From Streptomyces sp. NBC_01237 (GTDB lineage: Bacteria > Actinomycetota > Actinomycetes > Streptomycetales > Streptomycetaceae): a DNA stretch of 64,000 nucleotides. The translations under genes were made by a program, and so were the position numbers. Under the pieces are notes generated by a model. The model did not search any database. It worked only from the letters and a program-made list of their open reading frames with translations, and was not told where the DNA came from. Shown piece after piece: positions 8,892 to 18,341 of this stretch (its first letter is position 1; every line of letters starts with the position of its first letter). The stretch spans positions 1,488,001 to 1,552,000 of the forward strand of contig NZ_CP108508.1 in assembly GCF_035917275.1 (NCBI RefSeq), in the 5' to 3' direction.

Positions 8892-10325
8892 TCAGCCGGT
8901 CCGGCGCAGCAGGGCCAGGTACATCGCGTCCGTGCCGTGCAGGTGCGGCCAGAGCTGGACGTCGGGTCCGTCGCCCAGCGCGGGCACTCCCGGCATCAGC
9001 GGACGGGCGTCGACCCACTCCGCCCGCACCGGTTCTCCGCCACGGCCCTTGAGTACGTCCTCCACGACGACCCGGGTCTCCGCGAGGTGCGGCGAGCAGG
9101 TCGCGTACCCGACGACCCCACCGATCCGGACGGCCTTCAATGCCTCGCGCAGCAGCCCGCGTTGCAGCGGGGCGAAGCTCTCCAGGTCCGCCGCCCGGCG
9201 CCGCCAGCGGGCCTCCGGACGGCGGCGCAGCGCGCCGAGGCCCGAGCAGGGGACGTCCATCAGGATCCGGTCGAAGGTGCCGGGCCGCCACGGCGGACGG
9301 GTGCCGTCCGCGGTGATCACCTGGTACGGGCCGGGGTTGCCGGCCAGCGCACGCTCGACCAGCCGGGCGCGGTGCGGCTGCTTCTCGGCCGCGAGGAGGG
9401 CGGCGCCGCGGCCGGCCGCGAGCGCGGCCAGCAGGGCAGCCTTGCCCCCGGGACCCGCGCAGCCGTCCAGCCAGCGGGTGTCGTTGCCTTCCACCGGAGC
9501 GTTGGCGAGAGCGGCGGCGACGAGCTGGCTGCCCTCGTCCTGAACCCCCGCGCTGCCGTCCTGGACCGCGGTCAGGGCGCCCGGCTCGCCGCCCTCGGCC
9601 ATCCGTACCGCGTACGGCGACCAGCGGCCGGGCAGGCCGTTCTCCTCGCCGAGGGCCTCCAGCAGCTCATCGGTGGTGGAGCGGCCGGGGCGGGCGACAA
9701 GCGTCACCTCGGGCCGTTCGTTGTCGGCTTCGAGCAAGTCCTCGATCCCGGCCCGGCCGCCGCCCAGGGCGTCCCAGAGCGCGGAGACGACCCACCGCGG
9801 GTGCGAGTGGACGATGGAGAGGTGGTCCTCGGCATCCTTCTCGTAGGACGGGGCGACGCGCTCCACCCAGCCGTCGAGGTCGTGCGCGGTGACCTTGCGC
9901 AGCACCGCGTTGACGAATTTGGCGCGCCCCTCGCCCAGCACCACCCGGGCCAGCTCCACACTGGCGGAGACGGCGGCGTGGGTCGGGATACGGGTGCCGA
10001 GCAGCTGGTGGACGCCCATGTTGAGCACATCGAGGACCGGCGGGTCGACCTCGCGCAGCGGCCGGTCGATGCAGGCGGCGACGATCGCGTCGTACGTCCC
10101 CTGACGGCGCAGCGTCCCGTAGACCAGCTCGGTCGCCAGGGCCGCGTCCCGCGCGTCGAAGTCGCCCTTGGCACGGGCCTTCTTCAACAGCGGGGGCAGG
10201 ACGAGGTTGGCGTAGGCGTCACGCTCGTCGACGGCCCTGAGCGCCTCGAAGGCGAGGAACCGGACGGGGTCCTTCTGGGGACGGCGGTGGGGCTTGGCGG
10301 GACGGCGACGCGGCTGGTCGTTCAC
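8892..10325 (-). CDS. rsmB: RsmB-family rRNA (cytosine-C5) methyltransferase
   Basis: 477 residues from the GTG at 10325, with GGAG about ten bases upstream. The frame stays open far upstream, but that part is the antisense of fmt. The N-terminal 160 residues form the NusB-like RNA-binding domain (ALATELVYGTLRR). The SAM-binding motif LDGCAGPGGKA is at about 286-296, and the two catalytic cysteines are C360 in DVPCSGLGALRRRP and C410 in YATCSPH. It methylates a cytosine of 16S rRNA at C5 (m5C967 in E. coli). It sits downstream of fmt, a common fmt-rsmB pairing. The exact target in this organism is inferred. Confidence 0.94.
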   Translation of the reverse strand: MNDQPRRRPAKPHRRPQKDPVRFLAFEALRAVDERDAYANLVLPPLLKKARAKGDFDARDAALATELVYGTLRRQGTYDAIVAACIDRPLREVDPPVLDVLNMGVHQLLGTRIPTHAAVSASVELARVVLGEGRAKFVNAVLRKVTAHDLDGWVERVAPSYEKDAEDHLSIVHSHPRWVVSALWDALGGGRAGIEDLLEADNERPEVTLVARPGRSTTDELLEALGEENGLPGRWSPYAVRMAEGGEPGALTAVQDGSAGVQDEGSQLVAAALANAPVEGNDTRWLDGCAGPGGKAALLAALAAGRGAALLAAEKQPHRARLVERALAGNPGPYQVITADGTRPPWRPGTFDRILMDVPCSGLGALRRRPEARWRRRAADLESFAPLQRGLLREALKAVRIGGVVGYATCSPHLAETRVVVEDVLKGRGGEPVRAEWVDARPLMPGVPALGDGPDVQLWPHLHGTDAMYLALLRRTG

Positions 10326-10396
10326 GTGAAAGGTGCTCCGCTGATGGTGAGGGGGCGAACCTCCCCAGCGTACGTCGCCGTCCCGGGCCCCGGCAC

Positions 10397-11329
10397 CTAC
10401 GCCCCGAGCAGCTCCCCCGGAGCGATCCGCACCCCGCGCGCCCAGTCGGCGGCCTTCATCGGTTTCTTGCCCTGCGGCTGGACCCAGAGCAGCTCGACGG
10501 CGTGCGAACCGGTGCCGACGTACACGTTGTTCTTGGCGGCGGAGAGCTCGCCGGGGGCCAGATCCGCACGGTCCAGGACCGGTACGGCCTGGACCAGCTT
10601 GAGCCGTTCCCCCCGGAAGAGCGTCCACGCGCCGGGCGCCGGGGTGCACCCGCGCACCACCCGGTCCACCCGCAGAGCCGGGTCGGACCACTGCACCCGG
10701 GCGTCCTCGACAGTGATCTTCGGGGCGAGGGTGATGCCCTCGGCCGGCTGCGGGACGGCGTGCAGCGTGCCGTCCTCGATGCCGTCCATCGTCGCCGCGA
10801 GCAGCCCGGAACCGGCGAAGGCGAGCCGGGTGAGCAGGTCGCCGCTGGTGTCGGTGGGACGGATCTCCTCGGTGAGGACGCCGTAGACCGGACCCGAGTC
10901 GAGCCCCTCCTCGATCAGGAAGGTCGACGCTCCGGTCACCTCGTCCCCGGCCATCACGGAGTGCTGGACCGGCGCGGCGCCGCGCCAGGCGGGCAGCAGC
11001 GAGAAGTGCAGGTTGACCCAGCCGCGGGCGGGCACGTCGAGCGCGGCCTTGGGAAGCAGCGCACCGTAGGCGACGACGGGGCAGCAGTCCGGCGCGATCT
11101 CCCGCAGCCGGGCCAGGAATTCCTCGTCCCGCGGCCTGGCCGGCTTGAGGACCTCGATCCCGGCCTCCGCCGCCCGCTCGGCGACGGGGCTGGCGACCAG
11201 CCGGCGGCCGCGCCCCGAGGGTGCGTCGGGACGGGTCACCACGGCGGCCACCTCGTGCCGGTCGGAGGCGATCAGGGCGTCCAGGGCGGGGACGGCGACC
11301 TCGGGGGTGCCGGCGAAGACGAGCTTCAT
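10397..11329 (-). CDS. fmt: methionyl-tRNA formyltransferase
   Basis: 310 residues from the ATG at 11329 ([16 protein letters not shown]). The catalytic Asn and His are in [19 protein letters not shown], and the catalytic Asp follows in EEGLDSGPV. The C-terminal tRNA-binding domain is present. It formylates Met-tRNAi from 10-formyltetrahydrofolate, so initiation uses fMet. It is first in the leftward fmt-rsmB pair, 71 bp before rsmB. The ribosome site is weak, but the N-terminus matches the family exactly. Confidence 0.97.
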   Translation of the reverse strand: MKLVFAGTPEVAVPALDALIASDRHEVAAVVTRPDAPSGRGRRLVASPVAERAAEAGIEVLKPARPRDEEFLARLREIAPDCCPVVAYGALLPKAALDVPARGWVNLHFSLLPAWRGAAPVQHSVMAGDEVTGASTFLIEEGLDSGPVYGVLTEEIRPTDTSGDLLTRLAFAGSGLLAATMDGIEDGTLHAVPQPAEGITLAPKITVEDARVQWSDPALRVDRVVRGCTPAPGAWTLFRGERLKLVQAVPVLDRADLAPGELSAAKNNVYVGTGSHAVELLWVQPQGKKPMKAADWARGVRIAPGELLGA

Positions 11330-11535
11330 GGGTGGCTGACTGCCTCTCGGGCCAAGACGTACGGTGACGAGCAACGCACCAGTCTAAGGGCTCTCCCGCT
11401 GTCCCCCGCGGGTGCGTGACGGCCGCTCCCAGGGGCTCACGTTCCGCTTCTGCCGGGGGGCGTACGCGCGCCTGTGCGCCCCGCGCATATGCACATACGC
11501 CCCGATAGCGTGACCACATACCCGGCTGACGCGTT

Positions 11536-11553
11536 GGTCAAAGGAGATTGACC
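11536..11553. promoter_or_regulatory. inverted repeat upstream of the HTH/Pro-rich protein gene
   Basis: GGTCAA-AGGAGA-TTGACC, a perfect 6-bp inverted repeat with a 6-bp spacer. It lies 60 bp before the start of the gene at 11613, which encodes a helix-turn-helix-like protein, so an autoregulatory operator is possible. It could also be chance or part of the leader. Confidence 0.3.
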
Positions 11554-11612
11554 GAAGCGGGCCGCCACGGTGCGGCCCGATCCCTTTCAACGCCGGTTCG
11601 AGAGGCTTCTTC

Positions 11613-12182
11613 ATGGCCGACCACGCAACCCACGACGCCCAAGCGCGGGCCAGCCTGCATCTTCTGGTGCGGGACATCGAGCGGGTCCGGCGGCAGGTGG
11701 ACGCGCTGCGCACCCTCACCGCACAGCTGGGCAATGTCTACCGTCCGCGCCGCTCCGGCCCCTCAGCGGGCTTCGTCGTCTATGGCAGGGCCCCGGCCCC
11801 CACCGTCCGCCTCGCCCAGGAACTGCGGGACAGCGTCGAGACCCTGGTCACCGCGGCGGTGGACTTCGACCGTTCCCTCGGATTCTCCTGGGACGCGGTG
11901 GGCTCCGCCCTGGGCGTCACCAAGCAGGCGGTGCACCGCCGTTACGGATCCCGTCGCGCCGCCCCGCAGCCCGGCGCCGCCGATTCCACCGCCGTCGCGG
12001 CCGAGGCCGCGGCGCCCCGCCCCTTGTCCCCCGGCATGCCCGGTGCCCCCGTCATCCCGTCCGGGCCCGCCCTGCCCGCGGTGCCCGCGGCACGCTCGAT
12101 GCCTCCGCAGCCGTCGGTCGGCGCCCCCTCGGCACGGGAGGAGCTGCGCCCCGGCGCCTTCCCCGGCCCGCGCAACGGCTGA
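11613..12182 (+). CDS. uncharacterised actinobacterial protein with HTH-like core and Pro-rich tail
   Basis: 189 residues from an ATG with GAGAGG at good spacing. I do not recognise a named family. The N-terminal half is helical and charged ([17 protein letters not shown]). Residues about 90-108 ([22 protein letters not shown]) look like a helix-turn-helix of the type seen in many small actinobacterial proteins. From about 115 on it is Ala/Pro-rich and probably disordered. It stands alone between the divergent fmt and the convergent priA, ending at a hairpin. DNA binding is suggested by the motif only. Confidence 0.8.
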   Translation: MADHATHDAQARASLHLLVRDIERVRRQVDALRTLTAQLGNVYRPRRSGPSAGFVVYGRAPAPTVRLAQELRDSVETLVTAAVDFDRSLGFSWDAVGSALGVTKQAVHRRYGSRRAAPQPGAADSTAVAAEAAAPRPLSPGMPGAPVIPSGPALPAVPAARSMPPQPSVGAPSAREELRPGAFPGPRNG

Positions 12183-12201
12183 CCCCACACCGTCCCCTCT
12201 G

Positions 12202-12230
12202 CCCCACCGTGCCGGTCGCACGGCGGGGCA
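12202..12230. terminator. terminator between the HTH protein gene and priA
   Basis: GCCCC-A-CCGTGC and GCACGG-C-GGGGC pair around a 4-base loop, with one A/C mismatch. It lies 20 bp beyond the stop of the rightward gene and 62 bp beyond the priA stop. Confidence 0.65.
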
Positions 12231-12292
12231 GTTCCGTCTCCACGCTCCACCGACCGCGTCCGTACCGATGTCCACGGGGCGGCGCCGGGGCC

Positions 12293-14437
12293 TCAGCCGA
12301 TGTCCGGCGGGTCGATCCTGATCCGTACCGGGTCTCCGACGCCCCGGGCCATCCGCGCCGCCTGTGCCCCCTTCAGCGCGGCGGCCAGCGCCGCACCGCG
12401 CCCCGGCACCACCCGGATCAGCGCCCGCTCCCACCTCTCGCCGGGCGGGGCGTCCCACGGCCTGCGCGGCCGGCCCGGCTCGGCGGACGGCACCGGTACG
12501 GGGCCCAGGACCTCGGCCTCCGGCGGCAGCCCGGCCGTGGCGAGGAAACCGGCCAGGGCTTCCTCCGGCCCGGTCACCGAAGCCATCCGGGACACCGGCG
12601 GAAAGCCCAGCTCGGCCCGCTCCGCCAGCTCGCGCCGGGCGTACCCCGCCGGATCCCAGCGCACCAGCGCCTGCACCGGCCGCAGCGTCGGCTCGGCCAC
12701 GATCACCACCGTGCCGCCCTCGTCCTGCCCCCGGACCAGCGACGCCGCGGCCGTCCAGCGGCGCAGCGCGTCCTCCCCCGCCCGCAGATCGGGTCTGCCG
12801 AGCATCGCCCAGCCGTCGAGCAGCAGCGCGGCGGCATACCCGCCCTCGGCGACGGGCTCGGCCCCGGGCGTACTGACGACCAGCGCGGGAGCGCCCGGCA
12901 CCGCGTCCAGGATGTGGTCACGCCCCGATGTCCGTACCGGCACGGCGGGAAACGCGCGGCCCAGCTCCTCGGCGGTCCGGCGGGCCCCGACGATCTGCGC
13001 GCGCAGCCGGGTGGACCCGCAGGCCGTGCAGTGCCAGGCACGCTCGGCGCGTCCGCACCAGGAGCAGTCGAGGTCCTGCTGGTCGGGTGCCTCCAACGGC
13101 CCGGCGCAGTGCCGGCAGCGGGCCGGGGTGCGGCAGCGTTCGCAGGCGAGCCGGGGGGCGTAGCCCCGGCGCGGCACCTGGATCAGCACGGGGCCTCCGC
13201 GCAGCCCGTCCCGTACGGTCTGCCAGGCCAGGCTGGGCAGCCGCGCCGTCTTCGCCGCGCCGTCCCGGGCCAGCTCGCCGTCCCCGACCGTACGGATCAG
13301 GGGCGCCGCGCTCCTCAACCGCTCCCGGTCCGCGCCGAGCGGCAGCGCCCAGCCGCTCTCCACGAGCTGGGCGGCCTCCACGGTGCAGCTCGTCCCGCCG
13401 AGCAGGAAGCCGCACCGGCCGTGCGCGGCCCGCAGCTCCAGGACCTCACGGACATGGGGGAAGGGGGCGTTGTCGTCGCTGTGGCTGGAGTCCCCGTCGT
13501 CCCAGATGGCGACCAGACCGAGATCCGCGACGGGGGCGAACATCGCGGCCCGTGTCCCGATGACCGCCCGTACCGAACCCCGGCGCACGGCGAGCCACTG
13601 GCGGTAGCGCTTCTCGGGCCCGGAGTCGGCGGTGAGCAGGGCATGCCGTCCGGCCCCGAGCACCTGGGTCAGCGCGGCGTCCACCCGGCCCGCGACCCGC
13701 CCGTCCGGTACGACGACCAGCGCGCCGCGTCCCGAGGAGAGCGTCGCCGCCACCGCCAGAGCGATCTCCTGCGGCCAGTGCGGGCCCGGCAGCGCCGCCC
13801 ACACGGCCCGCGGCGCACCGCCCTCGGCCAGCGCACGCAGGAACGCGGGCCCCTGCCCGTACCGCTCCCACGTGCCCGGCAGGGGTGCCGGCGGCGGTGG
13901 CAGGGGCTCCGGGGAGGGCTTGGACTCGGCCCGCCCGTTGCGCGGCGGCACGGCGAGTTGGAGCACATCGGCGAGGCTGCCCGCATACCGGTCGGCGACC
14001 GCCCGCGACAGGGCGAGCAGCTCCGGTCCGAGCACGGGTTCCGGCGACACGACGGAGGCGAGCGCGGCGAGCGCCCCCTGATAGTCCGATTCGGCCACGC
14101 GCTCGACGAGGAACCCGTCGATCAGCCCGCCGCCCTCACGCCGCCCGTCCCGCACATTGCGTCCCCCGGCCCCGAACCGCACGCGCACCCGCACACCCGG
14201 CTGTGCCTCGGCGTCGAGCTCCTCCGGGACCGCGTAGTCGAAGTACTGGTCGAGATGGAGCACGCCCTTGTTCACCAGGACACGGGCGACCGGAAGCTCC
14301 TTGGCCAGCGCGGCGCCGCGCCAGGTCCGTGGCTTGGCCCGGGGCACCTTCGCCCTGCGGACCGTCTCCCGGATCAGCGCAAGCTGCTCCGGGACCCCGG
14401 CCTCGGGTCCTGCGGACCGCTCGTCGTCGCTGCTCAC
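12293..14437 (-). CDS. priA: primosomal protein N' (PriA), actinobacterial form lacking helicase motifs
   Basis: 714 residues from the GTG at 14437, which has AGGA upstream; the frame is open eight codons further to 14461. The N-terminal 3'-DNA-binding domain (VLVNKGVLHLDQYFDYAVPEEL) and the zinc-binding region are clear, with paired cysteines in CERC, CRHC, CSWCG and CTACG. The Walker A site is not a P-loop (LSSGRGALVVVP) and the DEAH-type motif reads IWDDGDSS. This ATPase loss is a known feature of actinobacterial PriA. It probably acts in replication restart as a loading or scaffold protein and not as a helicase. It lies behind metK, separated by a strong terminator. Confidence 0.92.
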   Translation of the reverse strand: MSSDDERSAGPEAGVPEQLALIRETVRRAKVPRAKPRTWRGAALAKELPVARVLVNKGVLHLDQYFDYAVPEELDAEAQPGVRVRVRFGAGGRNVRDGRREGGGLIDGFLVERVAESDYQGALAALASVVSPEPVLGPELLALSRAVADRYAGSLADVLQLAVPPRNGRAESKPSPEPLPPPPAPLPGTWERYGQGPAFLRALAEGGAPRAVWAALPGPHWPQEIALAVAATLSSGRGALVVVPDGRVAGRVDAALTQVLGAGRHALLTADSGPEKRYRQWLAVRRGSVRAVIGTRAAMFAPVADLGLVAIWDDGDSSHSDDNAPFPHVREVLELRAAHGRCGFLLGGTSCTVEAAQLVESGWALPLGADRERLRSAAPLIRTVGDGELARDGAAKTARLPSLAWQTVRDGLRGGPVLIQVPRRGYAPRLACERCRTPARCRHCAGPLEAPDQQDLDCSWCGRAERAWHCTACGSTRLRAQIVGARRTAEELGRAFPAVPVRTSGRDHILDAVPGAPALVVSTPGAEPVAEGGYAAALLLDGWAMLGRPDLRAGEDALRRWTAAASLVRGQDEGGTVVIVAEPTLRPVQALVRWDPAGYARRELAERAELGFPPVSRMASVTGPEEALAGFLATAGLPPEAEVLGPVPVPSAEPGRPRRPWDAPPGERWERALIRVVPGRGAALAAALKGAQAARMARGVGDPVRIRIDPPDIG

Positions 14438-14487
14438 AGCCAAATTCCTACCAGACGGCACTGACAGCGGCGCCGGGCGTCACAACA

Positions 14488-14525
14488 CCGGGGCCCGGAC
14501 ACCACGATCGGTGTCCGGGCCCCGG
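14488..14525 (-). terminator. strong terminator downstream of metK
   Basis: A perfect 16-bp stem (CCGGGGCCCGGACACC / GGTGTCCGGGCCCCGG) with loop ACGATC, 23 bp beyond the metK stop and before the priA start. No U-tract. Confidence 0.9.
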
Positions 14526-14548
14526 CAAGCCGTGACTGCGCGACGGTC

Positions 14549-15757
14549 CTACAGGCCCGCGGCGCGGCGCAGGGCGTCCACGCGGTCGGTGCGCTCCCAG
14601 GTGAAGTCGGGGAGTTCGCGGCCGAAGTGGCCGTACGCGGCGGTCCGGGCGTAGATCGGCCGGAGCAGGTCGAGGTCGCGGATGATCGCGGCCGGGCGGA
14701 GGTCGAAGACCTCGCCGATGGCGTGCTCGATCTTCTCGCTCTCGATGGCTGCCGTGCCGAAGGTCTCGACGAACAGGCCGACCGGTTCGGCCTTGCCGAT
14801 CGCGTACGCGACCTGGACCTCGCAGCGGGAGGCGAGGCCCGCCGCCACCACGTTCTTCGCGACCCAGCGCATCGCGTACGCCGCCGAACGGTCCACCTTC
14901 GAGGGGTCCTTGCCCGAGAAGGCGCCGCCACCGTGGCGGGCCATACCGCCGTACGTGTCGATGATGATCTTGCGGCCGGTCAGCCCGGCGTCGCCCATCG
15001 GGCCACCGATCTCGAAGCGGCCGGTCGGGTTCACCAGGAGGCGGTAGCCCTCGGTGTCCAGCTTGATGCCGTCCTCGACGAGCTGCGCCAGGACGTGCTC
15101 GACGACGAACTCACGGATGTCGGGCGCGAGCAGCGAGTCCAGGTCGATGTCGCTCGCGTGCTGCGAGGAGACGACGACCGTGTCGAGGCGGACCGCCTTG
15201 TCACCGTCGTACTCGATGGTGACCTGGGTCTTGCCGTCCGGGCGCAGGTACGGGATGGTCCCGTTCTTGCGGACCTCGGACAGCCGGCGCGAGAGCCGGT
15301 GCGCCAGATGGATCGGGAGCGGCATCAGCTCGGGCGTCTCGTCGCACGCGTAACCGAACATCAGGCCCTGGTCGCCCGCGCCCTGCTTGTCGAGTTCGTC
15401 CTCGTCGCCCTCGACGCGCTTCTCGTACGCGGTGTCGACGCCCTGGGCGATGTCCGGGGACTGTGCACCGATGGACACCGAGACGCCACAGGAGGCGCCG
15501 TCGAAGCCCTTCTTCGAGGAGTCGTAGCCGATCTCCAGAACCTTGTTGCGCACGAGGTTGGGAATGTCGGCGTAGGCCTTGGTCGTGACCTCACCCGCGA
15601 CATGCACCAGACCGGTGGTGATCAAGGTCTCGACGGCGACGCGCGAGGCGGGGTCCTCGCGCAGGAGCGCGTCGAGAATCGTGTCGCTGATCTGGTCAGC
15701 GATCTTGTCGGGGTGACCCTCGGTGACGGATTCCGAGGTGAAGAGACGGCGGGACAC
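14549..15757 (-). CDS. metK: S-adenosylmethionine synthetase
   Basis: 402 residues from a GTG at 15757 with AGGGAG six bases upstream. Family signatures are intact: [19 protein letters not shown] at the N-terminus, [12 protein letters not shown], and the ATP-binding loop [19 protein letters not shown]. It makes SAM from methionine and ATP, with release of phosphate and pyrophosphate. SAM level is known to influence antibiotic production in Streptomyces. It follows coaBC after a 206-bp gap, so it has its own promoter and a leader containing a hairpin at 15800-15832. It ends at a strong terminator. Confidence 0.98.
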   Translation of the reverse strand: MSRRLFTSESVTEGHPDKIADQISDTILDALLREDPASRVAVETLITTGLVHVAGEVTTKAYADIPNLVRNKVLEIGYDSSKKGFDGASCGVSVSIGAQSPDIAQGVDTAYEKRVEGDEDELDKQGAGDQGLMFGYACDETPELMPLPIHLAHRLSRRLSEVRKNGTIPYLRPDGKTQVTIEYDGDKAVRLDTVVVSSQHASDIDLDSLLAPDIREFVVEHVLAQLVEDGIKLDTEGYRLLVNPTGRFEIGGPMGDAGLTGRKIIIDTYGGMARHGGGAFSGKDPSKVDRSAAYAMRWVAKNVVAAGLASRCEVQVAYAIGKAEPVGLFVETFGTAAIESEKIEHAIGEVFDLRPAAIIRDLDLLRPIYARTAAYGHFGRELPDFTWERTDRVDALRRAAGL

Positions 15758-15799
15758 ATCGCTCCCTGGGGTTGCAGCGGCTGCTGGCTGATCATTGGT

Positions 15800-15832
15800 G
15801 GTACGCCCGGGAGCTGCGCCCGGCTACGTACC
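15800..15832 (-). promoter_or_regulatory. two-part hairpin in the metK leader
   Basis: GGTACG (15800-15805) pairs with CGTACC (15827-15832), enclosing a second stem CCGGG (15807-15811) with CCCGG (15819-15823). It lies about 43 bp upstream of the metK start. It does not match any SAM riboswitch layout I know, and its role is unknown. Confidence 0.35.
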
Positions 15833-15963
15833 GTCGTCCAGTTTATCGGTCGCACCCGTCGCTTGGGCCACGCGTCTCGCACTTTGGCACGTCTGTGATG
15901 TGCGGCACTGCCCTCGGCGGTACGAAGATTCACCCGTCAGGGCAGCGAATGGGCCCGTTTTCG

Positions 15964-17202
15964 CTAGCTTTCGGACCCCCGGAGCGGCGAATGTGAAATC
16001 TGGCGGAACCTTGTCACCACGAGGTCCCAGACCGTGTCGGCAAGCGCTTCCTTGGGTCCGTACGGCACCGGGGTCTCACCGCCGTCCGCCGCGAGCACCA
16101 CGGCCTCGTTCTCCTCCGAGCCGAAGGTCTTGCGCTCCCCCACCTCGTTGACGACGAGCAGATCACAGCCCTTGCGGCGGAGCTTCTGCCGCCCGTTGGC
16201 GAGAACGTCGTCGGTCTCGGCGGCGAAACCCACGACGATCTGTTCCGGCCGGGCCCGGCCGGCGGCGACCTCGGCGAGGATGTCGGGGTTCCGGACGAGC
16301 GCGACGGCGGCGGGCTCCTGACCGTCCTTCTTCTTGATCTTGCCCTGGGCGTACTCGGCGGGCCGGAAATCGGCCACCGCCGCCGCCATCACCACGACGT
16401 CCGCGTCCGCCGCGGCCTTCAGTACGGCCTCACGCAGCTGGACGGCCGTTCCGGCCCGCAGCACGTCGGCGCCCGCCGGGTCGGGCAGTCCGGTGTTGGC
16501 CTCGATCAGCGTGACCCTGGCCCCGCGGGCGACCGCGGTGCGCGCCAGCGCGTACCCCTGCTTGCCGGAGGAGCGGTTGCCGAGGTAGCGGACGGGGTCG
16601 AGGGGTTCGCGCGTGCCGCCCGCGCTGATCACCACATGGCGGCCCGCGAGGTCGGGCTCGGCGGGACCGCGGGTCAGGACGCGCCGGCAGACCTCGAAGA
16701 TCTCGCCGGGGTCGGGCAGCCGGCCCTTGCCGGTGTCGACGCCGGTGAGCCGGCCGACCGCGGGCTCGATGACGACGGCACCGCGGCGGCGCAGGGTGGC
16801 GATGTTCTCCTGGGTGGCGGGGTGCTCCCACATCTCGGTGTGCATGGCGGGCGCGAAGACCACCGGACAACGGGCGGTGAGCAGCGTGTTGGTGAGGAGG
16901 TCGTCGGCGAGGCCGTGGGCGGCCTTGGCGAGCATGTCCGCGGTGGCCGGGGCGACCACGACGAGGTCGGCGCCCTGTCCGATGCGTACGTGCGGCACCT
17001 CGTGGACGTCGTCCCAGACCTCGGTCGAGACGGGGTGGCCGGAGAGCGCGGACCAGGTGGCGGCCCCCACGAAGTGCAGCGAGGACTCGGTCGGCACGAC
17101 CCGTACGTCGTGTCCGGACTCGGTCAGCCGGCGCAGCAGCTCGCACGCCTTGTAGGCGGCGATGCCTCCGCTGACCCCCAGGACGACCTTCGGCTTCTGC
17201 AC
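15964..17202 (-). CDS. coaBC: bifunctional phosphopantothenoylcysteine decarboxylase / phosphopantothenate-cysteine ligase
   Basis: 412 residues from the GTG at 17202 with GGGGAG upstream. The N-terminal FMN-dependent CoaC domain shows VVLGVSGGIAAYKACELLR, ADMLAKAAHGLADDLLTN and FAPAMHTEMWEHPATQEN. The CoaB ligase domain follows from about 185 (ISAGGTREPLDPVRYLGNRSSGKQG) and ends with VGFAAETDD and DLLVVNEV. It performs two successive steps of coenzyme A synthesis, joining cysteine to 4'-phosphopantothenate with CTP and then decarboxylating the product. It lies downstream of rpoZ, an order that is common in Actinobacteria. Confidence 0.97.
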   Translation of the reverse strand: MQKPKVVLGVSGGIAAYKACELLRRLTESGHDVRVVPTESSLHFVGAATWSALSGHPVSTEVWDDVHEVPHVRIGQGADLVVVAPATADMLAKAAHGLADDLLTNTLLTARCPVVFAPAMHTEMWEHPATQENIATLRRRGAVVIEPAVGRLTGVDTGKGRLPDPGEIFEVCRRVLTRGPAEPDLAGRHVVISAGGTREPLDPVRYLGNRSSGKQGYALARTAVARGARVTLIEANTGLPDPAGADVLRAGTAVQLREAVLKAAADADVVVMAAAVADFRPAEYAQGKIKKKDGQEPAAVALVRNPDILAEVAAGRARPEQIVVGFAAETDDVLANGRQKLRRKGCDLLVVNEVGERKTFGSEENEAVVLAADGGETPVPYGPKEALADTVWDLVVTRFRQISHSPLRGSES

Positions 17203-17284
17203 TGCGTCTCCCCGCACTCGGCTACGTGTCACCCCATGCTGCCTCACCGGCCGGTGACCGCCCGCACGGGACCCCGGGACACAC

Positions 17285-17317
17285 CTCAGGCCCGGCGGAA
17301 TGCCCGCCGGGCCTGAG
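17285..17317 (-). terminator. hairpin between rpoZ and coaBC
   Basis: A perfect 14-bp stem (CTCAGGCCCGGCGG / CCGCCGGGCCTGAG) with loop AATGC, 19 bp beyond the rpoZ stop. It should end or reduce the gmk-rpoZ transcript before coaBC. Confidence 0.8.
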
Positions 17318-17335
17318 ATGAAGGTGCTTTGCCGC

Positions 17336-17608
17336 CTACTGCGCGGGGCCCTCGATGGGCTCGGAGGTCAGCAGACCCGCGTTGATCTCGCGGAGCGCGA
17401 TCGAGAGCGGCTTCTCGTGCACGTGGGTGTCGACGAGCGGACCGACGTACTCAAGGAGACCTTCGCCGAGCTGCGAGTAGTACGCGTTGATCTGGCGCGC
17501 GCGCTTGGCGGCGTAGATCACAAGGCTGTACTTCGAGTCGGTGGCCTCGAGGAGCTCATCAATCGGCGGGTTGATGATGCCCTCGGGCGTGGTGATGGAA
17601 GAGGACAC
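17336..17608 (-). CDS. rpoZ: RNA polymerase omega subunit
   Basis: 90 residues from the GTG at 17608 with GGAAGG upstream. The frame stays open ten codons further, but the shorter form fits the Streptomyces protein. It shows the omega core [34 protein letters not shown]. Omega assists assembly and stability of the beta' subunit. In Streptomyces, loss of rpoZ is known to impair antibiotic production and aerial growth. It sits in the sIHF-gmk-rpoZ run, 77 bp after gmk. Confidence 0.97.
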   Translation of the reverse strand: MSSSITTPEGIINPPIDELLEATDSKYSLVIYAAKRARQINAYYSQLGEGLLEYVGPLVDTHVHEKPLSIALREINAGLLTSEPIEGPAQ

Positions 17609-17685
17609 TCTCTGCCTTCCGAAGGGGGTAAAGATCAAAGAAATCTTTGATAGTGCGGCATCCGCCGGATGGTGCTCCGTGGGAT

Positions 17686-18303
17686 TCAGTCGCTGCTGTC
17701 ACGGTGGGCGGAAGCCTGCAACATCAAGGCTAGCAGCTCACGGGCCACATCCTCGACGGAGGTGTTGACCAGCGTCGTATCGAACTCGGCCTCGGCGGCC
17801 AGTTCGATCCTGGCGGCGGCGAGCCTGCGCTCGATGACCTCGGGCGGTTCGGTGCCGCGGCCGGTGAGCCGGCGCACCAGTTCTTCCCAGCTCGGCGGAG
17901 CCAGGAAGACCAGGCGCGCGTCGGCCATCGACTGGCGGACCAGCCGGGCCCCCTGGAGATCGATCTCCAGCAGGACCGGCTCACCTGCCTCCAGGCGGTC
18001 GAGGACGGCCCGGCGCGGCGTGCCGTACCGGTTGCCCGCGAACTCGGCCCACTCCAGCAGTTCACCGTTGGCGACGAGCTTGTCGAACTCCTCGTCGTCC
18101 ACGAAGAAGTAGTGGACGCCGTTGCTCTCCCCGGGGCGTGGCCTACGGGTCGTCGCCGACACGGAGAGCCATACCTCGGGGTGAACCTTGCGCATATGAG
18201 CGACGACCGTGCTCTTGCCGACACCCGAGGGGCCGGAGAGCACGGTCAGCCGCGGACGTACGTCCGGGGGTACGGGGGACGTCCCCCGGGATGTTGCAGC
18301 CAT
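17686..18303 (-). CDS. gmk: guanylate kinase
   Basis: 205 residues from the ATG at 18303. A short Pro/Ser-rich leader is followed by the P-loop GPSGVGKST, the GMP-binding region [13 protein letters not shown] with NGVHYFFV, and the lid region. It phosphorylates GMP to GDP, and so also feeds the GTP pool used for (p)ppGpp synthesis. It lies 38 bp behind sIHF and 77 bp before rpoZ, so the three are probably co-transcribed. The ribosome site is weak; an internal start closer to the P-loop is possible but less usual. Confidence 0.97.
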   Translation of the reverse strand: MAATSRGTSPVPPDVRPRLTVLSGPSGVGKSTVVAHMRKVHPEVWLSVSATTRRPRPGESNGVHYFFVDDEEFDKLVANGELLEWAEFAGNRYGTPRRAVLDRLEAGEPVLLEIDLQGARLVRQSMADARLVFLAPPSWEELVRRLTGRGTEPPEVIERRLAAARIELAAEAEFDTTLVNTSVEDVARELLALMLQASAHRDSSD

Positions 18304-18341
18304 GGAGCGATTATCCAGGTTCTCAGGAGTGCCTGAGAACG

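Noticed and set aside
8067..10886. 939-codon plus-strand frame across rpe, rsmB and fmt
   Set aside because: It runs antisense through three well-supported genes and the gaps between them, without domain resemblance.
15758..15963. A SAM riboswitch upstream of metK
   Set aside because: A hairpin is present, but no SAM-I, SAM-II or SAM-IV core elements could be recognised, so only an unassigned leader hairpin is reported.
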